NCBI RefSeq assembly: GCF_964340395.1
Contig: NC_135568.1
Location: forward strand, 14,566,776-14,630,775
From: Glandiceps talaboti
Taxonomy: Eukaryota; Hemichordata; Enteropneusta; Spengelidae
Direction of reading: 5' to 3'
DNA: 64,000 nt
Shown: piece by piece, positions 48,923 through 60,560 of the stretch
How positions within the stretch are numbered: position 1 is the first letter of the stretch
How the letters are laid out: each line of letters starts with the position of its first letter
Position numbers and translations under genes: made by a program
Notes under the pieces: generated by a model
What the model was told of the DNA's origin: nothing
The model's input: only the letters and a program-made list of their open reading frames with translations
Database searches by the model: none

Positions 48923-49317
48923 TTAAAGCTACACTACATTGTAGCTGTAACTGGGGTTATATTATTTTCTCTGATCAGTCAACCAACAATATATTTACTG
49001 AAAATTGTCAATATACCAATAACTAGACATACACAATGTCAATTAGAGGTCTATTTTATCTATAAGTAGTATAGTAATAAGTTGAAATCATGATTCATAG
49101 AGGGCGCTCATTTTTGGTATGGACCCAAAAATCAATTTGATTGGATCTACTGCACCATACTTTGTGTACTGCTACACAAATACCTTTACCCACAGATGAT
49201 TCAGTATTGTTCAAGATATACAATATTACAAGTATTGAAGTCATTATCTCTAAAAAAAAATTTAAAAAAAAAAATCAGTTTTCAAAAATGTTTCCGTTGC
49301 AGCTAGTGCATCTTTAA
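48923..49317 (-). mobile_element. TIR element, family T2, copy B (TTAA-flanked)
   Basis: TTAA at 48923-48926 and 49314-49317. On the minus strand it begins AGATGCACTAGCTGCAACGG, as copy A does (one base different in the first 18). It ends CTGTAGCT-like sequence ACATTGTAGCTG mirrored to the terminus. 395 bp; opposite orientation to copy A. Confidence 0.78.
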
Positions 49318-49484
49318 GGGTTTTTTTTTGAGGGTTCTTTTAGCATTTATACAATTTTTGTTCCTGTCATCACTGGACTATAATTCAATATTTTCTTAAA
49401 ACTCAGATTTCTATTCACATTATCACAATATTTTGTGAAGCCACATATTTTCACTGTAAGCATAGTGGAATACCTCGTAATAAC

Positions 49485-49610
49485 CCACCATCACCATCAC
49501 TCCCATGACAACCACCATCATGACCATCACTACCACAATCACCACCATCACTCTCATCACAACCACCATCACTACCACAATCACCACCATCACTACCACG
49601 ACCATCACCT
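49485..49610. repeat. Imperfect CAY trinucleotide repeat
   Basis: ACCATCACCATCACT-like triplets interrupted by GAC and AAC over 125 bp. It translates to poly-histidine on the plus strand and poly-valine/methionine on the minus strand; both are artefacts. Confidence 0.9.
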
Positions 49611-50689
49611 AGCATTCAGAGTTAATAGTGAGATAAAAATGAAAGTAGCTAGATAATTAAAAAAAAACAAAAAAAAAAAAAAAAACACCTATCCATCCAA
49701 CCAGTAGAGTACCATTGAACTACTCTGGTCAATACCCTTCCTTACAATATGAAAATCTTGGTAATTACAGACTAAATCCACAAGATCAACATTTATTCTA
49801 GGAATTAGCTCTATTAATACAATTTAGCCATCAAAACAGAAGTCCTAAAATAAACAAATACTTATACCTTGTACCCTACTTTAGTATGAAGGCCAAGTCC
49901 TAATTGAAGTTACAGAGACTCAACAAGTGTTTGTGTGTTTTTTCCTTTTTTGACAGAATTAAAAGTTGTTAAGCAATGCAACAGACTTGACACTGGTAAT
50001 GAGATCTGTTTGAACCCATCCATAAAAGAAAGACTATAAAAAAAACACTACCCACTGGTTGCCATGGATACCAAGGATACAGTTTTCCCATGGTCTCACA
50101 GGAAAGTTACAGAACTCCTTTATGGAGACCTATCCTTTGTGATTAAGTGTATATTTATCATCGAGTACAAAAAAGATAAATGCACCGCTGGGAAGTCCAT
50201 GTTTTCCTATAATCCTTTTGATAAATTCATCAAAACAGAAAACCTATACACAGTGTAAAGTAGTTTCAATTTTTCAAGGTAGGTGCATTAATTAAATTGC
50301 TTTTTGAAAAAAAAAATGTTTATTGGCCAGGGGTGTCGTTTGCAAACAATCAGTACCTTTGCAACAATGAGCCAAGGATACCTGTTGGGAGAGAGTGTGA
50401 GAAAAAAAGGTGATGAATACTCCCGCTGTCATGGTTACTGTGATGAGATGATGTCATCAGTAGCTTTAATGAGATGATGTCATCACTGTGTCACCTTCAA
50501 GTATTGTCCTAGAAAGTGTCACCCACTTCAGAGCTTAGTTAATTCATTCAAATGTACTCACCAAGTATCTGACAAGATTAAAGGGGACAATGAACCCCTT
50601 TTCTTTGTAACATTTTGTCATAATTAGAAAGGTTTTGTTGTGAAACATCAATTCCCATATGAAACCTCTATGTGCAGGCTATGTAAGAA
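49611..50689. other. No gene seen
   Basis: A run of A (49660-49684) and a short duplication of 'gatgagatgatgtcatca' at about 50441 and 50469. 'TTAAAGGGGACAATGAACCCC' at 50578 resembles a transposon end, but no partner end is visible. Confidence 0.45.
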
Positions 50690-50862
50690 CTAGTATTTAC
50701 AGGCAAATTTGAAATAGAGTTAGGGCTTGTTTATCAAACATTTTATTTAAGATCTTGTAGGCTATATAAGAAAGTACTTGCAGCCAAATTTAAAATAGCG
50801 TATGAGATTGATTATGTCTCACAGACACAGGCTATGTAAGGAAGTATTTACAGCCACAGTTT
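50690..50862 (+). repeat. Degenerate ~70-bp repeat leading into the 67-bp array
   Basis: 'aggctatgtaagaactagta', 'aggctatataagaaagtact' and 'aggctatgtaaggaagtatt' begin three diverged units at about 50677, 50758 and 50828. Confidence 0.65.
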
Positions 50863-51331
50863 AGCAGTAATCAATTAGTGTACTAAGGCAGAAATATATG
50901 TTCTGACTGGACTTTTCCTTTAAATTGATAGCAGTAATCACTACAAGTGTACTAAAGACAGAAATAAGTCTGACTGGACTTTTCCTTTAAGTTGATAGCA
51001 GTAATCAATACAAGTGTACTAATGACAGAAATTAGTCTGACTGGACTTTTCCTTTAAGTTGATAGCAGTAATCAATACAAGTGTACTAAATGTAGAAATA
51101 AGTCTGACTGGACTTTTACTTTAAGTTGATAGCAGTAATCAATACAAGTGTACTAAAGACAGAAATATGTCTGACTGGACTTTTCCTATAAGTTGATAGC
51201 AGTAATCAATACAAGTGTACTAAATGCAGAAATAAATCTGACTGGATTTTTCCTTTAAATTGATAGCAGTAATTGATACAAGCCTTAGTGTGCTAAAGGC
51301 AGTCTGACTGGACATTTACCTGTACATGTAA
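50863..51331 (+). repeat. 67-bp tandem repeat, 7 units
   Basis: Units beginning AGCAGTAATCAATACAAGTG start at 50863, 50930, 50997, 51064, 51131, 51198 and 51265. The spacing is exactly 67 bp throughout, despite several substitutions per unit. The last unit is diverged and truncated. Confidence 0.96.
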
Positions 51332-51699
51332 CGTACATCATGTGACTTGCCAAAGAATAAACCCAGTGCTGGGTTTTATCCAACAAACTCATTTTTTCTG
51401 GAAGAAATAAAGACTCAGAGGGGGGAAAAGGGCATTCAGAGTTTAGGAATGTTGTTGACTCATTCAAACAAACAGTAAATATTTGTGTCTAGCCAACTAA
51501 CAAATAAAACTGAAGAGACCTGTCTTAGAGGTACCATAACCTATTGTTAAATATCTCATTTACCTTAATATAGCCATCAGGTATGGATGGATGTAAAAGT
51601 GACACACAACAGTTCTAATCTCTGAGTACTATAACTAACCAGCCATCATGACAAAGTTTTCAGTTTCTGCTCATACATCTCAGTTGTTTTACAAAATGA
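51332..51699. other. No gene seen
   Basis: No repeat or exon recognised. Confidence 0.45.
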
Positions 51700-52590
51700 C
51701 TGTATTCCAGTTGCCATGGGTTACTAGAGATGTTTATTGTGGTTGCTAAGGGTTACTGCTAGTGATGTATTTTTTTCAGGTGCCTGGTCACGGAATCCTG
51801 GAAGTGTATTTCACTTGCCAGTGGTTACTGCTAGTGGTGTATATATTAGTCGCCGGTGATTATTGTCAAAGATTTTCTTTCAGTTGCCAATAATTGCCAG
51901 AAATTTCTGCTGCCAATGATTACTGCAATATATTTCAGCTGCCAAGATTTACTGTAAGTAATGTATCTTTCATTTGTTAATGGTTGGTACTAGACATGTA
52001 TGTTTCAGTTGCCAAGGGTTACTACTAGAGGTGTCTATTTCAGTTGGCAAAGGTTACTACTACTCAGAGATGTTTATTTCTGTTGTCAAGGGTTACTCCC
52101 AGAGATGTTTATTTCTGTTGTCAAGGATTACTGCCAGAGATGTTTATATTTCTGTTGCTAAAGGTTACCTCCAGAGATGTTTGTTTCTGTTGTCAAGGGT
52201 TACCACCAGAGATGTTTATTTATGTTGCCATGGGTTACCACCAGAGATGTTTATTTCTGTTGCCAAGGGCTATCACCAGAGATGTTTATTTCTGTTGCCA
52301 AGTGTTACCACTAAGAGATGTTTATTTCTGTTGCCAAGGGCTATCACCAGAGATGTTTATTTATTTATTTTTTTATTTATTTATTTATGTTGCCAAGGGT
52401 TACCACTAGAGATGTTTATTTATGTTGTCAAGGGCTATCACCAGAGATGTTTATTTCTGTTGCCAAGGGTTACCACCAGAGATGTTTATTTATGTTGTCA
52501 AGGGTTACCACCAGAGATATTTTTTCTGTTGTCAAGGGTTACCACTAGAGATGGTTTTTTTTCTGTTGCCAAGGTAATATCACCAGAAAT
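51700..52590 (+). repeat. 35-bp minisatellite, about 17 clear units plus degenerate ones
   Basis: Unit CCAGAGATGTTTATTTCTGT then TGCCAAGGGTTACCA. Clear from about 51990 to 52570; degenerate related units ('gttgccatgggttactagag') reach back to about 51710. A (TTTA)n expansion lies inside one unit at 52357-52388. Since 35 is not divisible by three and the unit has no stop in any forward frame, the array yields a 215-codon open frame with a 35-residue period. There is no sign that it is translated. Confidence 0.94.
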
Positions 52591-54488
52591 GGATTATGTA
52601 TTACCCTTTGGTGTTAATTGACCTAAATTTGCACGTAAGCATTCCTAGCTTATTTGTCAGTAAGGTTAATGAGAGACGGAAAGATGAAAAGTCACTTGAT
52701 AAGATGATTATAGATCTATTAGGGTGTTCAGTCAAGGAATGAGAGAATAGATTGATCAATAACTAAACGAATGAATGGATGGATGGATGGATGGATGGAC
52801 AGATGAATAACGGAATTAATGATGAAAACTCCAGTGATTCGGTCTCTGAAGAAAAGGAATGTATTACAACAAAAGCGAAAAAACAAGAAGCTTAGGAGAG
52901 ATCACAGATCAGAAAGATTTAAGAAAGTGAAAGGGTAATATTAGGATGAAAAGAGAAGGGCAAATTGATTTCATTGTCTGAGGCTAATAAAGACCACAGA
53001 AATAATCCGTCTTGAGAAACATATGATTTGTATGTGATGGCCCAATTATAATAACAAGACTTTGGAATGTATAGCGTTGGGGGTATAAAAGTCAACATTG
53101 TATACAAAATAAGGTGATTGATGGCAAGAATAGCCGGCAGCTCAGTTCTGAGACAGGACCATAACTCATGACTGGTTTGACCTTACAGAGTGGTAGACTG
53201 GACTAATGATGTAAAACAACATACTTATGGTTATCTGCCACCAGTGGGTGTTAAGTGATCCTAGGGGGACTTGTGGTGTGTTTGGAGATTGTCTAGATTG
53301 AAAGTAACATTCACTTTATCAAGTGACAAGTTTCAGACAGATAGTGTTTTTGATTGCACAGCCTCTGAGCTCACACCAACAATCAAATCACAAGTTGCAG
53401 ATAGATAAATGACACGTTACAAATGGAGTGTATTTACTAATTAGTCTCGTCCCCTCCCCTATCAAATAAAAAGTTAGTCAGATTGTGTATCTATCTGAAT
53501 ACAGACTGTCTACCTTATTCTGTGTTATGAGATTTAATTCTAAAATATACAAATGTACGTCTATCCCTAAAATAAATATGAGTGTGTGACCATGATCAAA
53601 CACCAGCTGTACTTAAATGTCAATTGGTGTTTATATTAAAGTTGTAGATTTTTTATGGCAAACATATCAATTGTTGTTGCCATGCCAATATGCTGCCATG
53701 TATGTTGAAGCAGTAACTGTATTCTCTATGTACATGGGACTTCTGCATTTATCATTTCGAGGTGCTAAATCTGAAAATATTGCTGAGTCATTGTGTTGGT
53801 TTTCTTATTTTTGTTGTGAGAAATGTTTAGATATTGAATGTTATTAATTTTGTCTTGTCAGTTTTTCTTATTTTATTGAGAACTATACAAACTTGACTTT
53901 TTACTCTTCTACGATAAAAAATATCAATTTCAAAATTATGAAGGTAAAATTCCCAATGTCGTCTTAGAATTTCTGACAAAGTGACCATTTATGAGAGTGA
54001 CTTGACATGCTTAGTCAGAAAATAAGAAAGAATCAACACAGTTTCTGGTCAACACTACCCTTGCGTCTGTCTTCTTTTTCCGTGTTTGTCCAAGCCCATG
54101 CAATCTGCAGATCTGTGGGGAAACACAAAACACAAAAATAACCCTCCCTACTGCAGTGAAGACAACTGCAGAGCCAATCATGAACAAGCAAATGACATCT
54201 GCCCCACATACACACTTGCTCTAAAGTACTAAATAAAAACAACAGTAACTGTCATAAATAGTATATTGAGTCACGTTTGTTGAGAAGGGGGGGGGGGGGG
54301 GGGGGGCTTAGACTACATGAACTCACAGTATCTAATCTATTGATTAATTATATTTGTACTACATATAGTTGATAATTCTTAATTTCTGCTCCCAGGGACT
54401 TCAGGAAGTTATACATCATTGTGCTGAGATAGGTCTGTGCAAGGGATAATGACTGTACAGCAGTATGATATAACATTCATTTTAGAAG
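52591..54488. other. No gene seen
   Basis: Contains a short (GGAT)n at 52778-52797 and a G20-type run at 54287-54306. Open frames at 53617 (76 codons) and 54033 (69 codons) show no recognisable domain. Confidence 0.45.
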
Positions 54489-54582
54489 TAGCCTAGAATC
54501 TAGGCGATGGGGATTTTGAATTTTGTCTTGATTTGAGGGGGAAAATAAAATTCAAAATCCGCATTGGTGGGATTTTAGGCTA
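54489..54582. repeat. 94-bp inverted repeat, MITE-like
   Basis: TAGCCTAGAATC ... GGGGATTTTGAATTTT pairs with AAAATTCAAAATCCGC ... GATTTTAGGCTA. TA at both outer edges could be a Tc1/mariner-type duplication. Confidence 0.6.
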
Positions 54583-55355
54583 TTTGAGAAGGCATTTTTA
54601 ATACTAAAAGCTTACCTGGTTTTAGTGTCAGACATAAAGTTCAAGGCCATTTCTGAGCAATTAATCTTACACGTTGTCTAGCAAATATTTATCATGATAA
54701 TTAAGACAACCTAGGTAAAACATCCGGAAATTCCAAGAATGCGGACTATGTATAAACCTCAGTGGACTGCATCAAGGCATGTGATGGGAGACTGTTACCA
54801 TCAATTTGAAAAGTTTATACACCCATCAAACATGGTTTACTGTCAGTGATAAATGTAGTAAATAAAGACTTAGATATGTTTGAGTAATTTTATGCACTGC
54901 TTAGAGCTGTCAGCATATGTTAATTTCATCAATCAACTATGCTCTATTAGATGTTGTGTTCTTTAAGATGGCCGTCAGTTGATCGTTGAAATCTTGTAAG
55001 CTTGTGATAACTTAGTGCAAGCACTGCTGATTAGCCCAGAGATTTTCTTTGTATTACTATAATCTCAATATAACTCTGTCCACACCAAGCTTGTTGAGAG
55101 AGTAATTAGCATGGCAAGTATCTGGGCTATTGTTGATTGGTGAAATTAACTGTTATTTGGATAATGCTGACTAAGCTAAATTATTAGGGTACACCAAATG
55201 CATGCAGTGGGTTCTGTACATGAAAACACTGACATTTATAATAGCAATTTGACTTGTTTATACATTCTAAAAATGATTATTACCTTGCAACTATAAAGAA
55301 GAATGTTAATCCAAATAGCTGAAGATAGCTGGATCAGTGAATGAAATTGCAAAAG
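54583..55355. other. No gene seen
   Basis: AT-rich, no recognisable feature. Confidence 0.45.
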
Positions 55356-55357
55356 GG

Positions 55358-55449
55358 GCAGATGAGTGAGTGAGTGAGTGAGTGAGTGAAAAATTAGTGT
55401 GATAAACATGATAAAATGGTTGTGAGAGGTGTTTGTATGAATCAGTAAA

Positions 55450-55481
<32 letters not shown>

Positions 55482-55920
55482 GTTGGTTGATGGTTATTTT
55501 GTTGGTTGGTTGGTTGGTTGGTTGGTTGGTTGGTTGGTTAATGAAATGAAAGTTTAGATTTTAGCTGTGTGTGATAATGAAAGCAATAATAAACAAATGA
55601 ATCAATGATTAATGACTAGATGAGTAGATAAATGCCCGATTAAATTGGTATTAATTAGTTTGTATATACCAGGATGGTTGACTAGAGGTCTGAATGACTT
55701 ACTGTTACTAGATAGAATGAATGAATGAATGAATGAATGAATGAATGAATGAATGAATATGATTGGATGGATGGATGGATGGATGGATAAAAGAGTAAGT
55801 GACTGATTGAATGAATGAGTGAGTGAACAAACATGCATGCATGAATGAATGAATGAATGAATGGCTGAAAGAGTGTGACTGATTGAATGAATGAATGAAT
55901 GAATGAAAAACTAATGATGT
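55358..55920. repeat. Cluster of tetranucleotide repeats
   Basis: In order: (GAGT)n 55362-55390, (TTGA)n then (GGTT)n 55452-55540, (AATG)n 55715-55757, (GGAT)n 55765-55788, and (AATG)n 55844-55908. All are variants of related tetramers separated by short unique pieces, which suggests repeated mutation and expansion from one seed. Confidence 0.92.
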
Positions 55921-57742
55921 CTCCCTCAAGTATCAATAAACATTTTACTGTAGCAGAATGCTTCAAATTTTTCTCATCAAATTTATTTATCTGACCAGCT
56001 TTGAAACGACATTTTCAATATTACAACTTGTACAGCCCCAGTCTCTAGTGCAAATAGCCATTGAAAGAAACCCGTGAGAACCAAATGCCTCTATCCCCAA
56101 TAGCCTAATCATGTAATAAAAACCCTATTGTAGAAGGGGGGTAATTTGCTAAACACTGGAATAGCTGTTTATCCGATCACCTCCTATACATGTATACAGC
56201 TATCTCTGAAAGGAGAAGTCAACAAAACGTAGTCATAAACATGAGAAATGGGTCTTGAAGCCTTGAGTACTGTAAGCTTTAAGGGGAGGGAAATGGATAG
56301 GCGCTAGTGTACCTAGTGTACTCACAAGATAGGCCATATTCAGTGTAATGTATTGTCCATCCATTGAGAAAGGATATTTTGTACGTGTTGTGTGCCTGTG
56401 TTTGGCTTTCTTTATTGCAGGCTGATCAAGCAGTGAGCCCCTCTATCCATAAGAAAATCTGTAACCTGTCACATGACACACTGGTTTTTTGTATGGTGGT
56501 TCATTCCCGGGGACATATCAGTTTGCTCTGTTCCCGGGGCTCTGTTCCTTGTTGATGGATGTATTAGGTTAAAAGGTCTCTAGAAGCATGATCATTTTTT
56601 TTAGCATGTGGCTAAGCTCTCCACTGACATCAACTCACTCTATCTTTGCAGTCATTCTTGTTGTTCAGCAACAGTTGGTTTTGCAGCCTGGGTAGTATAA
56701 ATCAAGGCCACCACCACAGGTGCTCAGCTGATTGGTTGATTAATAACAGGGTCAAATAAAGTTTATCACACACTAGACCAGATGGTGGCTAACACTTGAT
56801 GCTTTATAAAGTTGATATAGGGTTCATTTATTATCAATTTTTCACTCTTTACTGATTGTAGTGTAGTTGACAGACTGAGGACTTGATTGGTGTAAATTTT
56901 TATACTGGTAGGGTAATTAGATTTCGTAATACAACCACCTGTTAGCAGGTTGATCGATTCAAGCACATGTCCACAAGTTATTTGAATTGCCCAAACTCAC
57001 ATGTGTCCTGCTGCTTTCACATAGCCCGGGACCATGTCTTTTTAAAGACACTTGATCTTTGTTGCTTATATGAGAGTTTGGCCACCAGTGTTCCCTCTAA
57101 GTTTTATGAGACTGAGCACCTTAATAAGAAGGGAAAATGGAAAGGGTGGCAAGGCGGTTGTAATTGTGCTTGTGGGGGAGGGGGGGGGGGGTAGTCATGA
57201 AGGTCCCTTTTGGCCAGAATCAAAATCATATGTTTATTTACAATATGAAGCTAACACTTTTACCTGCTCTTGGTTACTGAATAGAGAGAAATAAAACTCT
57301 ATGACAACATTTCATTTAATCATTAACTATACTTTATTTGTATATATTTTCTTGATGCTTGGATATGAGGTTGCGCAAAACATGAAATATGACTGCGAGA
57401 GCAGACAGAGACTTTGCGCAAGTAGCGTGCTAATAAGCCTTAGCAAGAACACTGTTAGCCACTAAAGTAGTTCTAACCACCCTTAAGACAATCTCACATG
57501 TGGTTACTATGCTGATTCAGATACTTTTAATCTGCAGTGCTAATAAGTATATCCTTCATCGAATCTTGAGATACCATGGAAAATTTCAAATGTAAGAATT
57601 AAGACATTGTCATAATGCAATCTGCGTGGTATTAAGCCTCAGAGGAACACTACCTGGTCTTCATAATCTATTGCAAAAACTATCTATCACGGACACACAT
57701 AGACATTCCAACCTGTCCTGATAAGGGTAATACAGTCTGTGA
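55921..57742. other. No gene seen
   Basis: A G14 run at about 57178-57191. Open frames (63-80 codons) have no recognisable features. Confidence 0.45.
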
Positions 57743-57759
57743 TTGACAGCTAGAAGTCA

Positions 57760-57931
57760 TCAACACTGTAATTACTTTCCTACCCTTATTTGTCCTGAAA
57801 AAAAGAGGAGTGTCCAAGATTACAAGTTTCTCATACCCCGTCTACTACGTACGATGCCCTTATACATTAACACAAAGACAAAGAGAACTATAGGGTGCAT
57901 AAAGAAATTGACAAGAGATTGTAAAAGTTAA
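57760..57931 (+). mobile_element. Possible LINE ORF2 C-terminal remnant
   Basis: The open frame ends with KFLIPRLLRTMPLYINTKTK followed by RTIGCIKKLTRDCKS and a stop at about 57929. The order 'P-x-LPLYI ... TIGxxKK' recalls the end of some non-LTR reverse transcriptases, but the WN pair is absent. Low confidence. Confidence 0.3.
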
Positions 57932-58357
57932 AATCTATTGTCCGCACTCGGGCTCACCGCTTTGGTTGAGTAACGAAGCGTAAATAACATCCTCACTTGT
58001 CATTCCTTGAGGAGATTCTGATTTCTTACTCTCTGATTCACTGCAAAGGAATTCGCTTCAACAGGTATCATAAAATGTTGCTAATTATGTACTAAAAATA
58101 ACCACAGATAATAACAATAATACCTGCACGCTACTACAGTTGTTTGGAACTGTAGGTTGTTTTATGACACCCACTTGTATAAAGGGGTTGAGTGTTTTTA
58201 ATGCCTTTTTGGTTTGATTTATTTGACAGCAAAGTTTCTCCTTGCGTGTTGGTTTTTACTGGTGTTATAATTGATGGCCTGGTATTTGGACACATGTATG
58301 GTTGGTATGATTTGCACTATTGCAACAATGTCTCTGTTTTGGTTCCTTTTTCTCAGC

Positions 58358-58481
58358 CATGGTTTGATAAGAACAGTTTTATGGCCTCTTTAATGTGCGT
58401 GGGGAGGGGGGGGGGATTTGTTTGTGAAAATACATGAACTACTATGTAAAGTTGCCACAAAACTGTTCTTATCAAATGATG
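58358..58481. repeat. Inverted repeat with 23-bp arms
   Basis: CCATGGTTTGATAAGAACAG then TTTT (58358-58380) pairs with AAAACTGTTCTTATCAAATG then ATGG (58459-58481). The spacer of 78 bp contains a G10 run. Might be a small MITE. Confidence 0.6.
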
Positions 58482-58935
58482 GAATGTAATACAAGTCTCT
58501 GTACTTCCAACATGCTATGCAAGGTATTATTAATCCAATTCAGTTGTTTACTTTCCCTGTTTGTAACAGATTCTGTTTGTCCATTATCTGATGTCAGCAG
58601 TTGTAAACCAATAGAATCAATTAAAGTCACTTCACTGATAGATTGAAAAGGAACAAGCAACTTCTTGTTATGTTGAAGTAATTGGTGGTTTGGTAATTCC
58701 AAACAAACAGCTGATTGACTTGTAAGTGGGGTTCAAAGGTTATAGGATTGCATCTTTTCATACAATCTCTAGTATTGATTCTTCTGCTCTCATTTAACTT
58801 AAAAAGCATAGAAAAATAAAAACTAACCTTCAAGGCACCATGTCAACAGAAAAAATCAGTAGCTATGTTCATCATACTTGTAAACTGTGTAACTTGAACT
58901 TGACAAAATCATAAAGACATGATGGCTTTGAACTT

Positions 58936-59020
58936 GTAGTTTGAGGGTTTGAACCTAGCCCTGCCCCTGCTGTTTGTTTCTGAACGGCAAATCACAGATT
59001 TGAACCATGTTTCTGCAAAT
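58936..59020 (+). mobile_element. 5' fragment of SINE family S1
   Basis: 'gggtttgaacctagccc', 'gctgtttgtttctga' and 'agatttgaaccatg' follow the S1 order at 10728-10795. The B box is decayed and the 3' part is missing. Confidence 0.55.
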
Positions 59021-59045
59021 TGAAATCTAACTTTGTAATTCTTGG

Positions 59046-59138
59046 TACCTGCAGTAATAACATTTTATTTCATGAAAGAGAGTCAAAATAGAACAAGAAG
59101 GTTGACTTATTCTCAGTACCTGTAATAACATTTTATCT
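59046..59138 (+). repeat. 71-bp tandem duplication interrupted by a SINE
   Basis: Unit 1 (59046-59116) runs from TACCTGCAGTAATAACATTT to GGTTGACTTATTCTCAG. Unit 2 begins at 59117 (TACCTGTAATAACATTTTAT), is interrupted at about 59139 by SINE S2, and resumes at 59446-59481 with AGAGTCAAAATAGAACAAGA then AGGTTGACTTATTCTC. Confidence 0.85.
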
Positions 59139-59397
59139 AGGGTTGTCGGTGGCCGAGTGGTTAAACCACTTGCCTCTTACCACTGCGGTCGGGGTTCGAA
59201 CCCCATTCAGGGTTCGATTAAATTTACCACGCTGTAAGTAAGAAGAGTGTCGTTCAGTTTGACTCTACCGAACAATGCAGATTTTCCCCGGGTACTCCGG
59301 TTTACTCCTGCATTAACACTGAACATTGAGGAGGGTCGCTTTCTATAGGTGTTAGTTACCTGTGTGACTCATCCTGACTTTATATGTCAAAGCTGAA

Positions 59398-59444
<47 letters not shown>

Positions 59445-59445
59445 A
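59139..59445 (+). mobile_element. tRNA-derived SINE, family S2, copy 2
   Basis: A box TGGCCGAGTGG (59150-59160) and B box GGTTCGAACC (59193-59202). The body matches 45608-45905, including TTACCACGCTGTAAGTAAGA, GAGTGTCGTTCAGT and GGGTACTCCGGTTT. The 3' end has an AAATAAAT tail of about 45 bp (59397-59445). It is inserted in the second unit of a 71-bp duplication. Confidence 0.92.
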
Positions 59446-59601
59446 AGAGTCAAAATAGAACAAGAAGGTTGACTTATTCTCTCGTGCACCTATATTGATG
59501 CATGTGTCCACATGCGGAAGTTAAGGTGTCGACCAAGAAATTAAATATTCGTTATTGTTTATGATGCACCTAGGCAGTAATATTGTATTTCAGGTACTGA
59601 G

Positions 59602-59830
59602 AATTAGGGGACCTGGTAGGATAAAGGTTGCAATGTGAATGCTTTAATTGTATGTACTTACAGAGGCTGCAATGGATTGTACACTCCCCCCCCCCCCCCC
59701 CCCGGGGGGGGGGGGGGGGAATTATAAGTGGGTGCTGTGCTTTTATGTCCATGCTTGGGGTAGCAATTGTAAAGTGCTTTGTGCACCATGGACACATGTG
59801 AAAGCACTACATATATATATAAAATATAAT
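59602..59830 (+). mobile_element. SINE family S1, 5'-truncated copy
   Basis: From AATTAGGGGACCTGGTAGGA onward it follows S1: 'aggttgcaatgtgaatgctt', 'gaggctgcaatggattgta', 'gtaaagtgctttgtgcacca'. The tRNA head is absent. The S1 position reading CTCCCCAGGGAG is here replaced by C18G16. The tail is a TA-rich run. Confidence 0.8.
59686..59719. repeat. C18G16 perfect palindrome
   Basis: Eighteen C followed directly by sixteen G. Self-complementary on one strand. In the full-length SINE at 10671 the matching site is CTCCCCAGGGAG, so both half-runs grew from a C4/G3 seed, or this is an assembly or read artefact. Confidence 0.9.
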
Positions 59831-60560
59831 TATTTATTTAGCATTATGTTTTATCAATTTGTGAATATTCTTTGATAAAGGAAACTATTACTCTGTACAT
59901 GTAAACTTAACTTCAATATTGACTTTGTTTAGCTAAAGTTGTGAGATGTGATTGGCATATTGAACTGAAAGGAACGGAAAACAATCATAATTCATAGGCC
60001 TGCAGCATACGTACCACCTTAGCAAAGAGGACACATTGCATTTTAAGCCTGCAGCGTACCACCTTTCAAAGAGCACACATTGCGTTTTAAACTTAAGTTC
60101 AATCAACACAACTGTGATCAAGTCTTTGAAAGTTCTAACGTGAACACAGCTAGAGTCTGATCATGGCCCAGAGGATATCAATGTATCTGTCTATTGGTTG
60201 TGCATACACATACATGAAATCTGCTTACGGGTATAGTTCCCAATACCTGTAGGCTTAATCCAGCACCCCGCTGGGTTGAAGATCATTAAAAATTAAATTC
60301 ATTGAGCAGAACTTCAACCTAGAGGCAATACACACTGTACATCAAAGCTCTAGAATTGCTAGTATAGACCAGACTGGAAAAAAAAAAACTTGCATTGATT
60401 TTTTTTTCTTATCATTCACTGTATACTTGCCAGTAGCAGTTTGGCATTATGCCTCAAAATAGTTACATAGTGCAACCTAATTACCAGAACCCATCAAATG
60501 TTCTATTGCAATTTGTTGCTCGGTTCATTCACCCTTAACTATGGCAGACAACAGACCATC
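59831..60560. other. No gene; one two-unit repeat
   Basis: 'cctgcagcatacgtaccacc' ... 'acacattgcattttaa' at 59998-60047 recurs as 'cctgcagcgtaccacc' ... 'acacattgcgttttaa' at 60048-60090. Otherwise featureless. Confidence 0.55.

Noticed and set aside
51974-52621. A 215-codon open frame as a possible repeat protein gene
   Set aside because: It is a 35-bp minisatellite lacking stops in all frames. The two other forward frames are equally open, and there is no sign of codon-level selection or splice context.
56364-56555. Exon candidate after a 'ttctttattgcag' acceptor-like site
   Set aside because: The downstream frame is short and featureless and has no matching donor site. Isolated acceptor-like strings are common in T-rich DNA.
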